A stretch of DNA of 64,000 nucleotides from Candidatus Acidiferrales bacterium (GTDB taxonomy: Bacteria; Acidobacteriota; Terriglobia; Acidiferrales; UBA7541), in the NCBI GenBank assembly GCA_035934015.1, contig DASYYH010000008.1, positions 1 through 64,000 on the forward strand. Reading direction: 5' to 3'. Position 1 is the stretch's first letter, and the number at the start of each line of letters is the position of its first letter. Of this stretch, positions 18,127 through 26,212 are shown in pieces. The notes under the pieces were generated by a model. The model made no database searches. It saw only the letters and a program-made list of their open reading frames with translations, and was not told the origin of the DNA. The translations under genes were made by a program, and so were the position numbers.

Positions 18127-19422
18127 TCAACGGCGAGCCACTTCACCCTCCGCGCGGTCCATTTCGCCGCCGATGTCCCCGCGATACTGCATTCCTTCAA
18201 ACGAAATCTTTTTTGCCTCGGCATAGGCGCGCAGACGCGCTTGCGCGAGGCTTTCGCCAGCCGCCGCGACGGTGAGTACGCGGCCGCCATTGACGCGATA
18301 TTGGCCATCGAGTTTCCGCGTCCCGGCGTGAAAAACGGTTGCAGAGGATGATTTTTCCCGGCTCGGCAGGCCGGAAATTTCTGCGCCCATTTTCGGCTTT
18401 TGCGGATATCCTTCGGCGGCCAGGACAACGCAGCAACTCGCTTTTGGCTCCCACGACATTTCCGCGCTTGCCAAGCGTCCCTTGGCGGCTGCGAAAAGCG
18501 CCTCCGCCAGATCAAAATTCATGCGCATCACCAGCGCTTCGGTCTCCGGGTCGCCAAGGCGGCAATTGAATTCCAGGACTTTGGGGCCCGCCGGAGTCAT
18601 CATCAGCCCGAAGTACAAAAATCCGCGGTAGGGTGTGCCGTCGTTGGCCATGCCTTCAATGGCTGGACGAACGATCTTTTCCTGGATTACACGCTCCATT
18701 TCCGCGGACAGCAGCTCGTCGCTCGAAATGGCGCCCATGCCTCCTGTGTTTGGCCCGGCGTTTCCGTCGCCAACGCGTTTATAGTCCCGCGACGCTGCTA
18801 GCGGGGCGAAGCGGTCGCCATCGGTCAAAACAATATACGAAAGTTCGGGACCCTGGAGACATTCTTCGATAATCACGTGATTGCCGGCGGCTCCGAAGTC
18901 GTCGCTTTCCATGAGGCGAGTGATGAACGTCGCCGCTTCGCCGGCGGACGACGTCACCAAGACACCCTTCCCTGCGCATAGGCCGTCTGCTTTCACGACC
19001 ACGGGCATGTCTGCATTGACCAGCGCTTCGCGAGCTTTCGCCGCGGAATCGAACGTGCCGTAGGTCGAAGCTGTGGGAATTCCATGCCGGCGCATGAACT
19101 CCTTGGCGAAAATCTTGCTGCCCTCCAGTCGCGCGGCGCCGCCCGACGGACCGAGGAGAAGCAGGTCGTGCCGGGCAAATTCGTCCGCAATGCCCAGAAC
19201 AAGCGGCTGCTCAGGCCCGACAACAGTCAAGTCCGCGCGAAGGCTTTCAGCAAGCGCAGCGAGAGCGTCTACGTCAGAGGTTTTTGCCACGACGCATTCC
19301 GCGTCTTGTGCGATGCCATCGTTTCCGGGCGCGCACCAAATGCGCTCCACGCTTGCGCTCTGGCGCAATTTCCAGACGAGCGCGTGCTCGCGTCCGCCTC
19401 CGCCAATCACAAGAATCTTCAT
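18127..19422 (-). CDS. purD: Phosphoribosylamine-glycine ligase (PurD)
   Basis: A 431-aa ATP-grasp ligase that makes glycinamide ribonucleotide from phosphoribosylamine, glycine and ATP. The N-terminus MKILVIGGGGREHALVWKL and motifs VVGPEQPLVLGIADEF, VVKADGLCAGKGV, GPELSYIVLTDGD, AGPNTGGMGA and VLEFNCRLGDPETEA are all characteristic. The ATG at 19422 begins the canonical N-terminus; the upstream open frame to 19530 is not part of the family. It is the first gene of a purD-purE pair and is divergent from the CPBP protease gene. Confidence 0.96.
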   Translation of the reverse strand: MKILVIGGGGREHALVWKLRQSASVERIWCAPGNDGIAQDAECVVAKTSDVDALAALAESLRADLTVVGPEQPLVLGIADEFARHDLLLLGPSGGAARLEGSKIFAKEFMRRHGIPTASTYGTFDSAAKAREALVNADMPVVVKADGLCAGKGVLVTSSAGEAATFITRLMESDDFGAAGNHVIIEECLQGPELSYIVLTDGDRFAPLAASRDYKRVGDGNAGPNTGGMGAISSDELLSAEMERVIQEKIVRPAIEGMANDGTPYRGFLYFGLMMTPAGPKVLEFNCRLGDPETEALVMRMNFDLAEALFAAAKGRLASAEMSWEPKASCCVVLAAEGYPQKPKMGAEISGLPSREKSSSATVFHAGTRKLDGQYRVNGGRVLTVAAAGESLAQARLRAYAEAKKISFEGMQYRGDIGGEMDRAEGEVARR

Positions 19423-19529
19423 TCGCTTAAAGTCAGCAAGCCACGATAAAGCGCGCGTCTGCGGCGTGTCAACACTGCGTTTCCCATCGCCCGCGCAGGC
19501 GAAAAACGGCATAATAGCGCGCCGCTCCA

Positions 19530-20246
19530 ATGCACTGGGATTACGTTCTCATTCTCGGCGTTCTGGGTGTTGCGGTTCCGTGGCGCAGCACTGTGCGCGT
19601 GCGGGAATTGCTGGGCCAGCCAGCACTGGCCTCCTCCGAACGCGTTTTGCTCTACGCATCGACGATCTTATTTCAATGGACTTTGACCGCCGTGATTCTC
19701 TGGCGGTGCTATGTGCACGGCACTTCGCGATTGGCGCTCGGCTTTGCCTTCCCAGAGCCGCTTCGCGCCTTGTGGATCAGCGCTGGACTTTCGATCGCTC
19801 TCGTCTTCAATCAAATTTACGGAATTCGCCGGCTTATTTCTTTTCCTCCCGAAAAACGCGGCTTGATATGGAGGCTTGCGGAAAAACTCTTGCCCCGCGA
19901 GCCCCGCGAAGCCATCCTTGCGGTGTTTCTGGCGGCCACGGTGGCAATCTGCGAGGAAATTATTTTCCGCGGCTTTGTCGAGACTATCTTTCAGCGCGTC
20001 CTGCATGACTCGGTGGTTGCCGGAGCGATCGTTTCAGCTGCATTTTTCGCCGTAGCGCATCTGTATCAAGGAAAGAGGGGACTAATAACTACATTTATAG
20101 TTGGTATTGTCTTTTCCGCCGTGCGGATTTTCTCTGACAGTTTGGTTCCATGCATCATCGTCCACTTTATCGTGGACATTTCGGCTGGAATTGTCGTGGC
20201 CAGAGGGATGGGGATTTCTATGTGGGCCGGGTCGAGCGTTAGCTAG
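19530..20246 (+). CDS. CPBP family intramembrane metalloprotease
   Basis: A 238-aa polytopic membrane protein with the three Abi/CPBP motifs: CEEIIFRGF (EExxxR), FFAVAHLYQG and CIIVHFIVD. These supply the glutamates and histidines of the active site, as in the Rce1 superfamily. About six to seven hydrophobic helices span the sequence. Relatives process prenylated proteins in eukaryotes, or act in bacteriocin immunity or signalling in bacteria; the substrate here is unknown. The start ATG at 19530 lacks a good SD. It is followed 37 bases later by rsmG on the same strand. Confidence 0.87.
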   Translation: MHWDYVLILGVLGVAVPWRSTVRVRELLGQPALASSERVLLYASTILFQWTLTAVILWRCYVHGTSRLALGFAFPEPLRALWISAGLSIALVFNQIYGIRRLISFPPEKRGLIWRLAEKLLPREPREAILAVFLAATVAICEEIIFRGFVETIFQRVLHDSVVAGAIVSAAFFAVAHLYQGKRGLITTFIVGIVFSAVRIFSDSLVPCIIVHFIVDISAGIVVARGMGISMWAGSSVS

Positions 20247-20283
20247 CCTTTATCGCGATGATATCGCGCGAGTTAGGCAGATT

Positions 20284-20910
20284 ATGAACTTTGAGGAAAT
20301 GCGCAGAATCTTGGAGCCATACGGGACCTCCGTCTCCGAGTCGGAATCCGCAAAAATCCGCGCCTATATTGAGTTATTGACGGCCTGGAATCGCAAGATC
20401 GCTCTTACGGCCGTGAAATCGGAAGATGAGATTCTGAGATTTCACTTTGGCGAGAGCCTGTTTGCCCTGAAAAAGTGGTCCATAGAAAAAGGTCGGCTAG
20501 CCGACGTTGGTACGGGAGCTGGTTTTCCGGGTCTGGCGCTCAAAATCGTGAGACCGGAACTCAGAGTGACGGTTATCGATCCCAATAAAAAGAAGTGCGC
20601 CTTTCTGCACGAAGTGGTTCGCGTTCTTGAGTTTCGCGATGTGGAGATTCAGCCCACCAGTTTTGAGGCCGTTTCGATTGAGGCTGGGGCGCTTTCCTGC
20701 GTCACATCTCGCGCCTTGGGAGTGACGCCGAAGTTCCTGAGCTGGTCCAGGAGCAAACTTGACGCGGCAGGGCGAATCTTGCTGTGGATCGGCAAAGACG
20801 ATTGCCGCGACCTGCTCGCGGTCTCTGAGTGGAGTTGGGGCGAGCCGACGCTCATTCCTGGTACGTCGAACAGGATGATTCTAGCTGGGACACCGAAAAA
20901 TCCCCACTGA
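20284..20910 (+). CDS. rsmG: 16S rRNA (guanine527-N7)-methyltransferase RsmG
   Basis: A 208-aa GidB/RsmG methyltransferase that uses S-adenosylmethionine to make m7G527 in 16S rRNA. Motifs: LLTAWNRKIALTAV, FGESLFAL, and LADVGTGAGFPGLALKI (SAM-binding loop), then VIDPNKKKCAFLHEV and SRALG. ATG at 20284 matches the family N-terminus; the open frame further upstream overlaps the CPBP gene and is not used. It lies immediately before two parS sites and parAB, which fits the frequent rsmG-parA-parB gene order near bacterial origins. Confidence 0.94.
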   Translation: MNFEEMRRILEPYGTSVSESESAKIRAYIELLTAWNRKIALTAVKSEDEILRFHFGESLFALKKWSIEKGRLADVGTGAGFPGLALKIVRPELRVTVIDPNKKKCAFLHEVVRVLEFRDVEIQPTSFEAVSIEAGALSCVTSRALGVTPKFLSWSRSKLDAAGRILLWIGKDDCRDLLAVSEWSWGEPTLIPGTSNRMILAGTPKNPH

Positions 20911-20911
20911 A

Positions 20912-20927
20912 TGTTCCACGTGGAACA
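20912..20927. promoter_or_regulatory. parS centromere site 1
   Basis: TGTTCCACGTGGAACA is a perfect 16-base palindrome and one symmetric change (C for T, G for A) from the classical consensus TGTTTCACGTGAAACA bound by ParB. It sits 2 bases after the rsmG stop and upstream of parA. Confidence 0.93.
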
Positions 20928-20967
20928 TTTCTACCAGATTCTCCTCTTAGTTTTGATCAAACTGCAT

Positions 20968-20983
20968 TGTTCCACGTGAAACA
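20968..20983. promoter_or_regulatory. parS centromere site 2
   Basis: TGTTCCACGTGAAACA matches the consensus parS at 15 of 16 positions. It lies 40 bases from site 1 in the same rsmG-parA gap. Two sites so close would let ParB load here and may also repress parAB. Confidence 0.93.
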
Positions 20984-21040
20984 TATTGCAACGCGAAATA
21001 TCGTTCTGCTAAATTCGCTCACGACGTGCGAGGTTGAGCC

Positions 21041-21847
21041 GTGGGCCGCATTATCGCGATCGCCAATCAGAAGGGTGGCGTTGGGAAGACAACGACAGCA
21101 GTAAATCTCAGTGCGTCGCTCGCCGCGCAAGAGAGGCGTACACTGGTCATAGATTCTGATCCGCAGGCAAACACGACGGGCGGTTTGGGATTTCCGAAGG
21201 ACCCGACGCGACGGACTCTCTATAACGCAATCATTCTCGATGAACCCGCCGAGCGCGTCATCATTCCATCACAGGTTTCTGGTCTCGATGTCATCCCATC
21301 GGATAAGAATCTCGCGGGCGCAGCGGTGGAACTCGTCAACTCCGAAGAAAGGGAGTTCCGACTCAAGAGATTTGCGGAATCCATTCGCGACCGCTACGAT
21401 TTCATTCTCATTGACTGTCCCCCGGCGCTCGACCTCCTGACCATCAATGCCTTGGCCGCGAGCGACGCGGTATTGGTTCCGATCCAATGCGAATACTATG
21501 CTATGGAGGGAGTTGCAGAGTTGCTCGATACGCTCATGCGGCTGCGCCGAACGATCAATCCGGCACTGGCAGTCGAGGGAATTCTTCTGACGATGTACGA
21601 CGACCGGACGACGCTCTCAAAACAGGTTGCTGCGGATCTCAGGAGTTTCTTCGGGGCGCAGGTATTTGAAACCGCGATCCCAAGAAACGTAAGGCTAGCT
21701 GAAGCACCAAGTTACGGAAAGCCAATCATATTCTACGACATACATAGTAAAGGTGCCGAGAGTTATATCCAACTCGCGAAGGAGGTTATCACAAATGACC
21801 AGAAACGCTCTGGGGAAAGGGCTCAGCGCGCTCATTCGGGAGCCTGA
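21041..21847 (+). CDS. parA: Chromosome-partitioning ATPase ParA (Soj)
   Basis: A 268-aa deviant-Walker ATPase. It has KGGVGKTT (11-18) with the signature lysine, VIDSDPQANTT for the A' motif, and LIDCPPALDLLT. It moves ParB-parS complexes on the nucleoid. The start is GTG at 21041, giving the canonical GRIIAIANQKGGVGK N-terminus, with GAGG upstream. Its last 53 bases overlap the start of parB. The length and lack of an N-terminal HTH indicate the chromosomal type rather than a plasmid ParA. Confidence 0.95.
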   Translation: MGRIIAIANQKGGVGKTTTAVNLSASLAAQERRTLVIDSDPQANTTGGLGFPKDPTRRTLYNAIILDEPAERVIIPSQVSGLDVIPSDKNLAGAAVELVNSEEREFRLKRFAESIRDRYDFILIDCPPALDLLTINALAASDAVLVPIQCEYYAMEGVAELLDTLMRLRRTINPALAVEGILLTMYDDRTTLSKQVAADLRSFFGAQVFETAIPRNVRLAEAPSYGKPIIFYDIHSKGAESYIQLAKEVITNDQKRSGERAQRAHSGA

Positions 21848-22748
21848 AGCTGGGGCTCCGGCAACTCCTGTTGGCAAGGTCGGCGGGACGACTGGGGCAC
21901 AGGCGACCAGTGCAGTGGCTGGAGCGGCGGTAGCCCCTGCGCGGGTTCCTGAGCGAACTGATGGCGATTCTGTCTTGCAAATCGACATCGACGTGATTGA
22001 GCCGAGCCCATACCAACCGCGCACGCGCTTTTCGCAATCCGCGCTTGATGAATTGGCCCAGTCCATTGCGCGGACTGGAATTATCCAGCCCATTGTCGTG
22101 CGCAGAAACGGGGCGCGTTTCCAGCTTCTCGCGGGCGAGCGGCGCTGGCGCGCCGCGCAACTTGCCGGAATGCACAAAGTTCCGGCGGTGGTTCGAGACG
22201 TAACGGATGAGAAGGCGATGGAAATCACGCTGGTTGAAAATCTCCAGCGCGAGGACCTCAACCCTATCGAGCAGGCGACCGCTTATGACCGGCTGATCCA
22301 GGAGTTTCACCTGACGCAAGAAGAAGCAGCGATGCGAACGGGGAAGGATCGCGTGACAGTGGCGAATGCGCTGCGACTCCTGCGGCTTGAAGCACCCGTC
22401 AGGGAACTCGTGGAGGACGGCCGGTTGAGCGCAGGGCACGCTCGTGCATTGCTGGGGATCGAAGATGCGAGGCTGCGGCTAGAAACTGCCAAGCGCGCGG
22501 CCCGCGGCAATTTGACCGTGCGAGCGATTGAGCGCTTGGCGACGCGCCGACGGCAGCGTGGCGCGACTCAGCCGCTGGGCGGGCAGATCGATGCAAACAC
22601 GCGGGCGGCGATTGAGGAGCTGCAGCGCGTCCTGGGAACGCGTGTTTCCGTTCGCCCGCGCACCGCGTTGCGCCCAGGAGAGCTTGTTATCGAATACTAC
22701 AACGACACCGATTTGGACCGTATTTACAGGCTCATTGCTGAGAGATAA
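21795..22748 (+). CDS. parB: Chromosome-partitioning CTPase ParB (Spo0J)
   Basis: A 317-aa ParB. The N-terminus RNALGKGLSALI is the ParA-stimulating peptide. The ParB/Srx domain has SPYQPRTRFSQSALDELAQS and the CTP-binding GERRWRAAQLAG box. It then has the central HTH (LTQEEAAMRTGKDRVTVANA) and a C-terminal dimerisation domain (YYNDTDLDRIY). It should bind the two parS sites upstream of parA. ATG at 21795 is chosen because AAGGAGG ends 9 bases upstream and the N-terminus matches the family. This places the start 53 bases inside parA in another frame. Confidence 0.95.
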   Translation: MTRNALGKGLSALIREPEAGAPATPVGKVGGTTGAQATSAVAGAAVAPARVPERTDGDSVLQIDIDVIEPSPYQPRTRFSQSALDELAQSIARTGIIQPIVVRRNGARFQLLAGERRWRAAQLAGMHKVPAVVRDVTDEKAMEITLVENLQREDLNPIEQATAYDRLIQEFHLTQEEAAMRTGKDRVTVANALRLLRLEAPVRELVEDGRLSAGHARALLGIEDARLRLETAKRAARGNLTVRAIERLATRRRQRGATQPLGGQIDANTRAAIEELQRVLGTRVSVRPRTALRPGELVIEYYNDTDLDRIYRLIAER

Positions 22749-22783
22749 TTACGGATGTTTCCTCTTTGAGCGGGAGGCATCCG

Positions 22784-23203
22784 ATGGCTTCGAAGTGGCT
22801 GGGCGGGCGTTCCAACGGCTCTTCCGAATGGGCCGGATTTATTGATCACAGCGTGAGCTTTGAAGGCAAGCTCAGGGTCGGCGGAATGTTTCGCGTCGAC
22901 GGGCAAGTGAAAGGCGACATCACGTCCGAGCATGGATTGCTGCTCGGGGAAAACGCGAAGGTTGAAGGCCAGATCCACGCGAACGATGTGACGATTGCCG
23001 GGCGATTCGACGGGCAGATTTTCGCGAAGCAGCGCGTCGAAATTCAGCCGAAAGGCGTAGTGACGGGCGAAATTCACGCTCCCTGCCTGGTGATTCATTC
23101 CGGCGGTGTACTCGACGGTCAGTGCCACATGCTTTCCGCAGCGACGCAAGCCGAAGAGGCTCACACCATTGCTATTCCCATCCGGTCGGCGGTACAAAGC
23201 TGA
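22784..23203 (+). CDS. Bactofilin, polymer-forming cytoskeletal protein
   Basis: A 139-aa bactofilin. The core has the repeating beta-helix pattern ISxGxxxxGxIxxxGxVxIxG: FIDHSVSFEGKLRVGGMFRV, DGQVKGDITSEHGLLLG, KVEGQIHANDVTIAGRFDGQ. Short flexible tails flank it. Bactofilins assemble without nucleotides into membrane-associated filaments that position cell-wall or partitioning proteins; in Myxococcus they interact with ParABS. Start ATG at 22784 follows GGGAGG. It lies 35 bases after parB on the same strand, so a parA-parB-bactofilin operon is likely and a link with ParABS positioning is plausible. Confidence 0.9.
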   Translation: MASKWLGGRSNGSSEWAGFIDHSVSFEGKLRVGGMFRVDGQVKGDITSEHGLLLGENAKVEGQIHANDVTIAGRFDGQIFAKQRVEIQPKGVVTGEIHAPCLVIHSGGVLDGQCHMLSAATQAEEAHTIAIPIRSAVQS

Positions 23204-23219
23204 AAGACGCACGGCGCTG

Positions 23220-23747
23220 TTAGGGCTTCGCAGGCTTGATCTGCTGTAGCAGAGAGAAGAAACTCGCAGCGTAGTCTTTTGGCCCGCTGTAGTCCGCTGA
23301 AGTCAGCTCCTTCGGAACGATGCAAGAAATCCACACGTTATTGGGACTAGCAGAGGAGTCGAACGTCCAGCACAGCCCGTCCGCGCCGGCAATCTCGAGA
23401 GTTCGCTGACCGCTGGGCAGGTATCCCTTTCCCTTCATTACCAGGGCTTCGGACTTTGCGTATACATCGGACTGAAAATGATACTGGCGCGTAAAGTGAG
23501 AAGGTTCGAAAACGACCACCGGATGCGGCAGCCAGGAAAGCCGCGTCATTCGCTCGACAGTCATATCTTCACCCTGGCTGCGCGCAAACCATTCAAAGGG
23601 AACATTGACCTTCCAGCCGCGAAAAGTGACAGTCTCTCCATGCGCAACATGCCAGGCTGCAGAGACGACTTCGGGAAGGAACACGGCAACGGCAAAAAGT
23701 GCAAAAGCAGCTGCCATTTTCGTGTTTCGCGTGCGAGACGAAGTCAT
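23220..23747 (-). CDS. Hypothetical protein with N-terminal membrane segment
   Basis: A 175-aa protein with one hydrophobic N-terminal helix or signal (MAAAFALFAVAVFLPEVVSA) followed by an exported domain with VTFRGWKVNVPFEWFARSQG and a conserved-looking C-terminus (DYAASFFSLLQQIKPAKP). I recognise no family. One possible disulfide pair (C in GADGLCWTF and WISCIVP). It is convergent with the bactofilin gene (16 bases between stops) and divergent from selD. Confidence 0.65.
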   Translation of the reverse strand: MTSSRTRNTKMAAAFALFAVAVFLPEVVSAAWHVAHGETVTFRGWKVNVPFEWFARSQGEDMTVERMTRLSWLPHPVVVFEPSHFTRQYHFQSDVYAKSEALVMKGKGYLPSGQRTLEIAGADGLCWTFDSSASPNNVWISCIVPKELTSADYSGPKDYAASFFSLLQQIKPAKP

Positions 23748-23824
23748 ACAATGATTTTACACTTCGCGCGATAGCAAATAAATGGTGGCCGTTGCGTTTG
23801 TGCCTGATTTGTGCCGGCGCGGCG

Positions 23825-23830
23825 TATAAT
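23825..23830 (+). promoter_or_regulatory. Possible -10 element for selD
   Basis: A perfect TATAAT lies here, but no good -35 is seen 16-18 bases upstream. Start of transcription would be near 23837, before both candidate selD start codons. Confidence 0.4.
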
Positions 23831-23869
23831 TGTTCGCTTTCGATTTTTGGAATGAGGAGAAAAGCGTCC

Positions 23870-24931
23870 TTGGCGAACCCCGTGCGATTGACGTCGGCGG
23901 CCAAGGCTGCGGGTTGAGCGGCCAAGCTGAGTCCAGGTCTTTTGGACTCCGTGCTGCGCCGCTTACCACGGCCGACTGATGCGAATCTTCTTGTTGGTTT
24001 TGAAACCAACGACGACGCAGGCGTGTATCGACTGAGGGATGACCTCGCGCTGGTTCAAACCGTCGATTTTTTGACGCCGATCGCCGACGATCCGTTTACG
24101 TTCGGTCAAATCGCCGCGGCCAATTCACTGAGCGATATTTACGCCATGGGCGGCAAGCCAGTTTCGGCGCTTTCGATTGTGGGATTTCCGCCAGATGGCG
24201 ACGCAGCTGTGCTGGAACAGATTTTGCGCGGTGGGTTATCGAAGATGGATGAAGCGCGCTGCACGATTCTGGGCGGACACTCCGTGCGCGACGAGGATTT
24301 GAAATTCGGATACGCAGTGACGGGAATCATCGATCCGAAGAAAATCTGGCGCAACGTCGGCGCGCGGCCCGGTGATGTCTTGATTCTGACGAAGCCGATC
24401 GGCACGGGAGTCGTCGCTACGGCGCTCAAGGCTGGGAAGGCAGGAGCGGAGGCTGTGGACGCGGCGAATGCGTCGATGGCGCGGCTGAATTGCGGCACAG
24501 CGGATGCACTGCACGAAATCGAAGCGACGACAGCGGACGGCTCTGCGGTTCATGCCGTGACGGATATTACCGGCTTCGGGCTGCTTGGCCATGCGAGAGA
24601 AATGGCGGCGGGGAGCAATGCATCGTTCCGGATCGATTCAGCGAAAATTCCTTTTCTGCCGGGTGCACGCGAGGCGGCAGGCGGCGGTTTTTTCGCCGGC
24701 GGACTGAAAAGCAACCGTGAGTTCATTGAGTCGTGCGTCGGCTTCGCGGGCAATGTGTCGGAGGAAATTCGTGCTTTGCTGTTTGACCCGCAAACATCGG
24801 GTGGGTTTCTCTTCGCCATTGGACGCGAGCACGCCGCGGCGGCCTGTGCAGCGCTCGAACGCCACGCCGTGCGCGGCGCAGAAATCGGCGAGGTCGTCGC
24901 GAAACGATCGCCGCTCATCGAAGTCGTATAG
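23870..24931 (+). CDS. selD: Selenide, water dikinase (SelD), itself a selenoprotein with in-frame UGA
   Basis: A 353-aa SelD that makes selenophosphate from selenide and ATP. The frame reads ANPVRLTSAAKAAG-UGA-AAKLSPGLLDSVLRRL, placing the stop codon TGA at 23915-23917 exactly where SelD proteins carry catalytic Cys or selenocysteine (motif G-U/C-AAK). The reading frame is the same on both sides and continues with NDDAGVYRL, MGGKPVSALSIVGFP, GGHSVRDEDLKFGYAVTG, TDITGFGLLGHAREM and DPQTSGGFL, all SelD motifs. A SECIS-like hairpin follows the UGA. I chose TTG at 23870 (GAGGAG 9 bases upstream); an in-frame ATG at 23852 is the alternative (359 aa). Ordinary ORF calling splits this gene at the UGA. 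Confidence 0.93.
23915..23949 (+). promoter_or_regulatory. Bacterial SECIS element with recoded UGA
   Basis: TGA (23915-23917) is followed by stem GAGTCC (23929-23934) pairing with GGACTC (23944-23949) around the loop AGGTCTTTT. The loop begins 17 bases after the UGA and contains AGGUCU, the same loop text I recall from the Escherichia coli fdhF SECIS bound by SelB. Short stem, but spacing and loop fit the bacterial type. Confidence 0.82.
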
Positions 24932-25003
24932 CGCGTGCGTGGGCATCTCGCGGCCGATCGAATGCCGCGCAGGCACTTCGTGTAAACTATTTTCGATTCG
25001 GTT

Positions 25004-26212
25004 ATGGATCCTGTTACACACGGCATTGCCGGCGCGCTAATCGGCAAATCATTTTTTTCGAAGCGCAACGCACGCGTGGCGATTTTTGCGGCGACGCTCG
25101 GCGCGGTTTTTCCGGACGTCGACATTTTCGTTGATGCTGCTTCGCACGATCCGTTGGCGATTGCACGGTACCACCGCGGATTCGCGCATTCGTTTGTGGG
25201 ACTGCCGATTTTCGCCGCGGCGCTCGCATGGCTCACGCGCGCCGGCGTTATCTGGTATGCGAAGCGGACGCGCCGCGAGATACGCTGCCCATCCTTCGCG
25301 ATGCTCTTTGTGATTTATGCCGCGGGCATCGCGAGCCACATTATTCTCGACGGGTTTACGTCTTTCGGGACGCGCTTGCTCAATCCGTTTTCAACGGATC
25401 GCGTCGCTTGGGACTGGCTTTTTATCATCGATTTTGTTTTCACCGCGCTTCTGCTTGTCCCGCAGCTCATCGCGTGGGTGCACGACGATCCTTCTGTAAG
25501 CCGTAAGCGTGGCGGCGCGATGTTTGTTTTTTTTGCAATTCTGGCGCTCGGCGCATGGGCGCTTGCGGGGGCAGCCGGATTTCCATTTTCACTGGGGGTA
25601 GTCGCGATTGCGGTGGCAATTTTCATGGCGCTCTGCTTTCTGCCGGCGCGCGGACACTGGGGAAGCCGTATCGGCCGCGCGAGGTGGTGCCAGGCTGGAT
25701 TTGCGGTCGCATGCGCTTACGTGATTGCCTGCGGCGTGGCGCATCACGTCGCGATGGACCGCGTGCGGGCGTTTGCCGATAGCCATCATGTGGATATCGA
25801 AAGGATTGGCGCGCTTCCGCTTCCGCCGTCGATGCTGGATTGGAATGGGATGATTCTGACGCCGACGGGAGTTTATCAATCGAGTTTTTCGTTGCTGAAT
25901 TCACATGATGCGAATTTTCATTTTGTCGCTGATTCGCCGTCGAACCAATTCATTGCTGAGGCAGCGCGGCTCGAGCCGGTGCAGACTTATCTTTGGTTTG
26001 CACGCTTCCCGGTGGTTCGTTATTTCGCCGTCGGCGACAGGAATATAGTTGAATACGCGGACCCTCGTTTTTTCGAAGGCAGTGAGCGCGGGCCGACGCC
26101 TTTCACCTTTGGAGTGATTTTCGACGCACAAGGTAAATTGCTGCATTACGGCTGGATTCAGCGCGGGCCAAACTTTCCACGTGGCGGGTCAAAGGCGGAC
26201 AAGACACAATGA
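25004..26212 (+). CDS. YdjM-like inner-membrane metal-dependent hydrolase family protein
   Basis: A 402-aa membrane protein of the YdjM/DUF457 family (annotated as membrane-bound metal-dependent hydrolase). The N-terminal part has MDPVTHGIAGALIG, FPDVDIF, YHRGFAHS and ASHIILDGFTSFGTRLLNPF, with the histidines and aspartates conserved in this family. Several transmembrane segments lie between residues about 95 and 245, and the C-terminal 160 residues form an exported domain. Activity has not been firmly shown for these proteins. It overlaps the phosphoesterase gene by 4 bases (ATGA), implying translational coupling. Confidence 0.85.
   Translation: MDPVTHGIAGALIGKSFFSKRNARVAIFAATLGAVFPDVDIFVDAASHDPLAIARYHRGFAHSFVGLPIFAAALAWLTRAGVIWYAKRTRREIRCPSFAMLFVIYAAGIASHIILDGFTSFGTRLLNPFSTDRVAWDWLFIIDFVFTALLLVPQLIAWVHDDPSVSRKRGGAMFVFFAILALGAWALAGAAGFPFSLGVVAIAVAIFMALCFLPARGHWGSRIGRARWCQAGFAVACAYVIACGVAHHVAMDRVRAFADSHHVDIERIGALPLPPSMLDWNGMILTPTGVYQSSFSLLNSHDANFHFVADSPSNQFIAEAARLEPVQTYLWFARFPVVRYFAVGDRNIVEYADPRFFEGSERGPTPFTFGVIFDAQGKLLHYGWIQRGPNFPRGGSKADKTQ

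Noticed and set aside
23699-23917. 72-codon frame ending at the TGA at 23917 as an independent small gene
   Set aside because: Only its last 16 codons are meaningful, and they continue in frame as SelD after the UGA; the upstream part has no SD.
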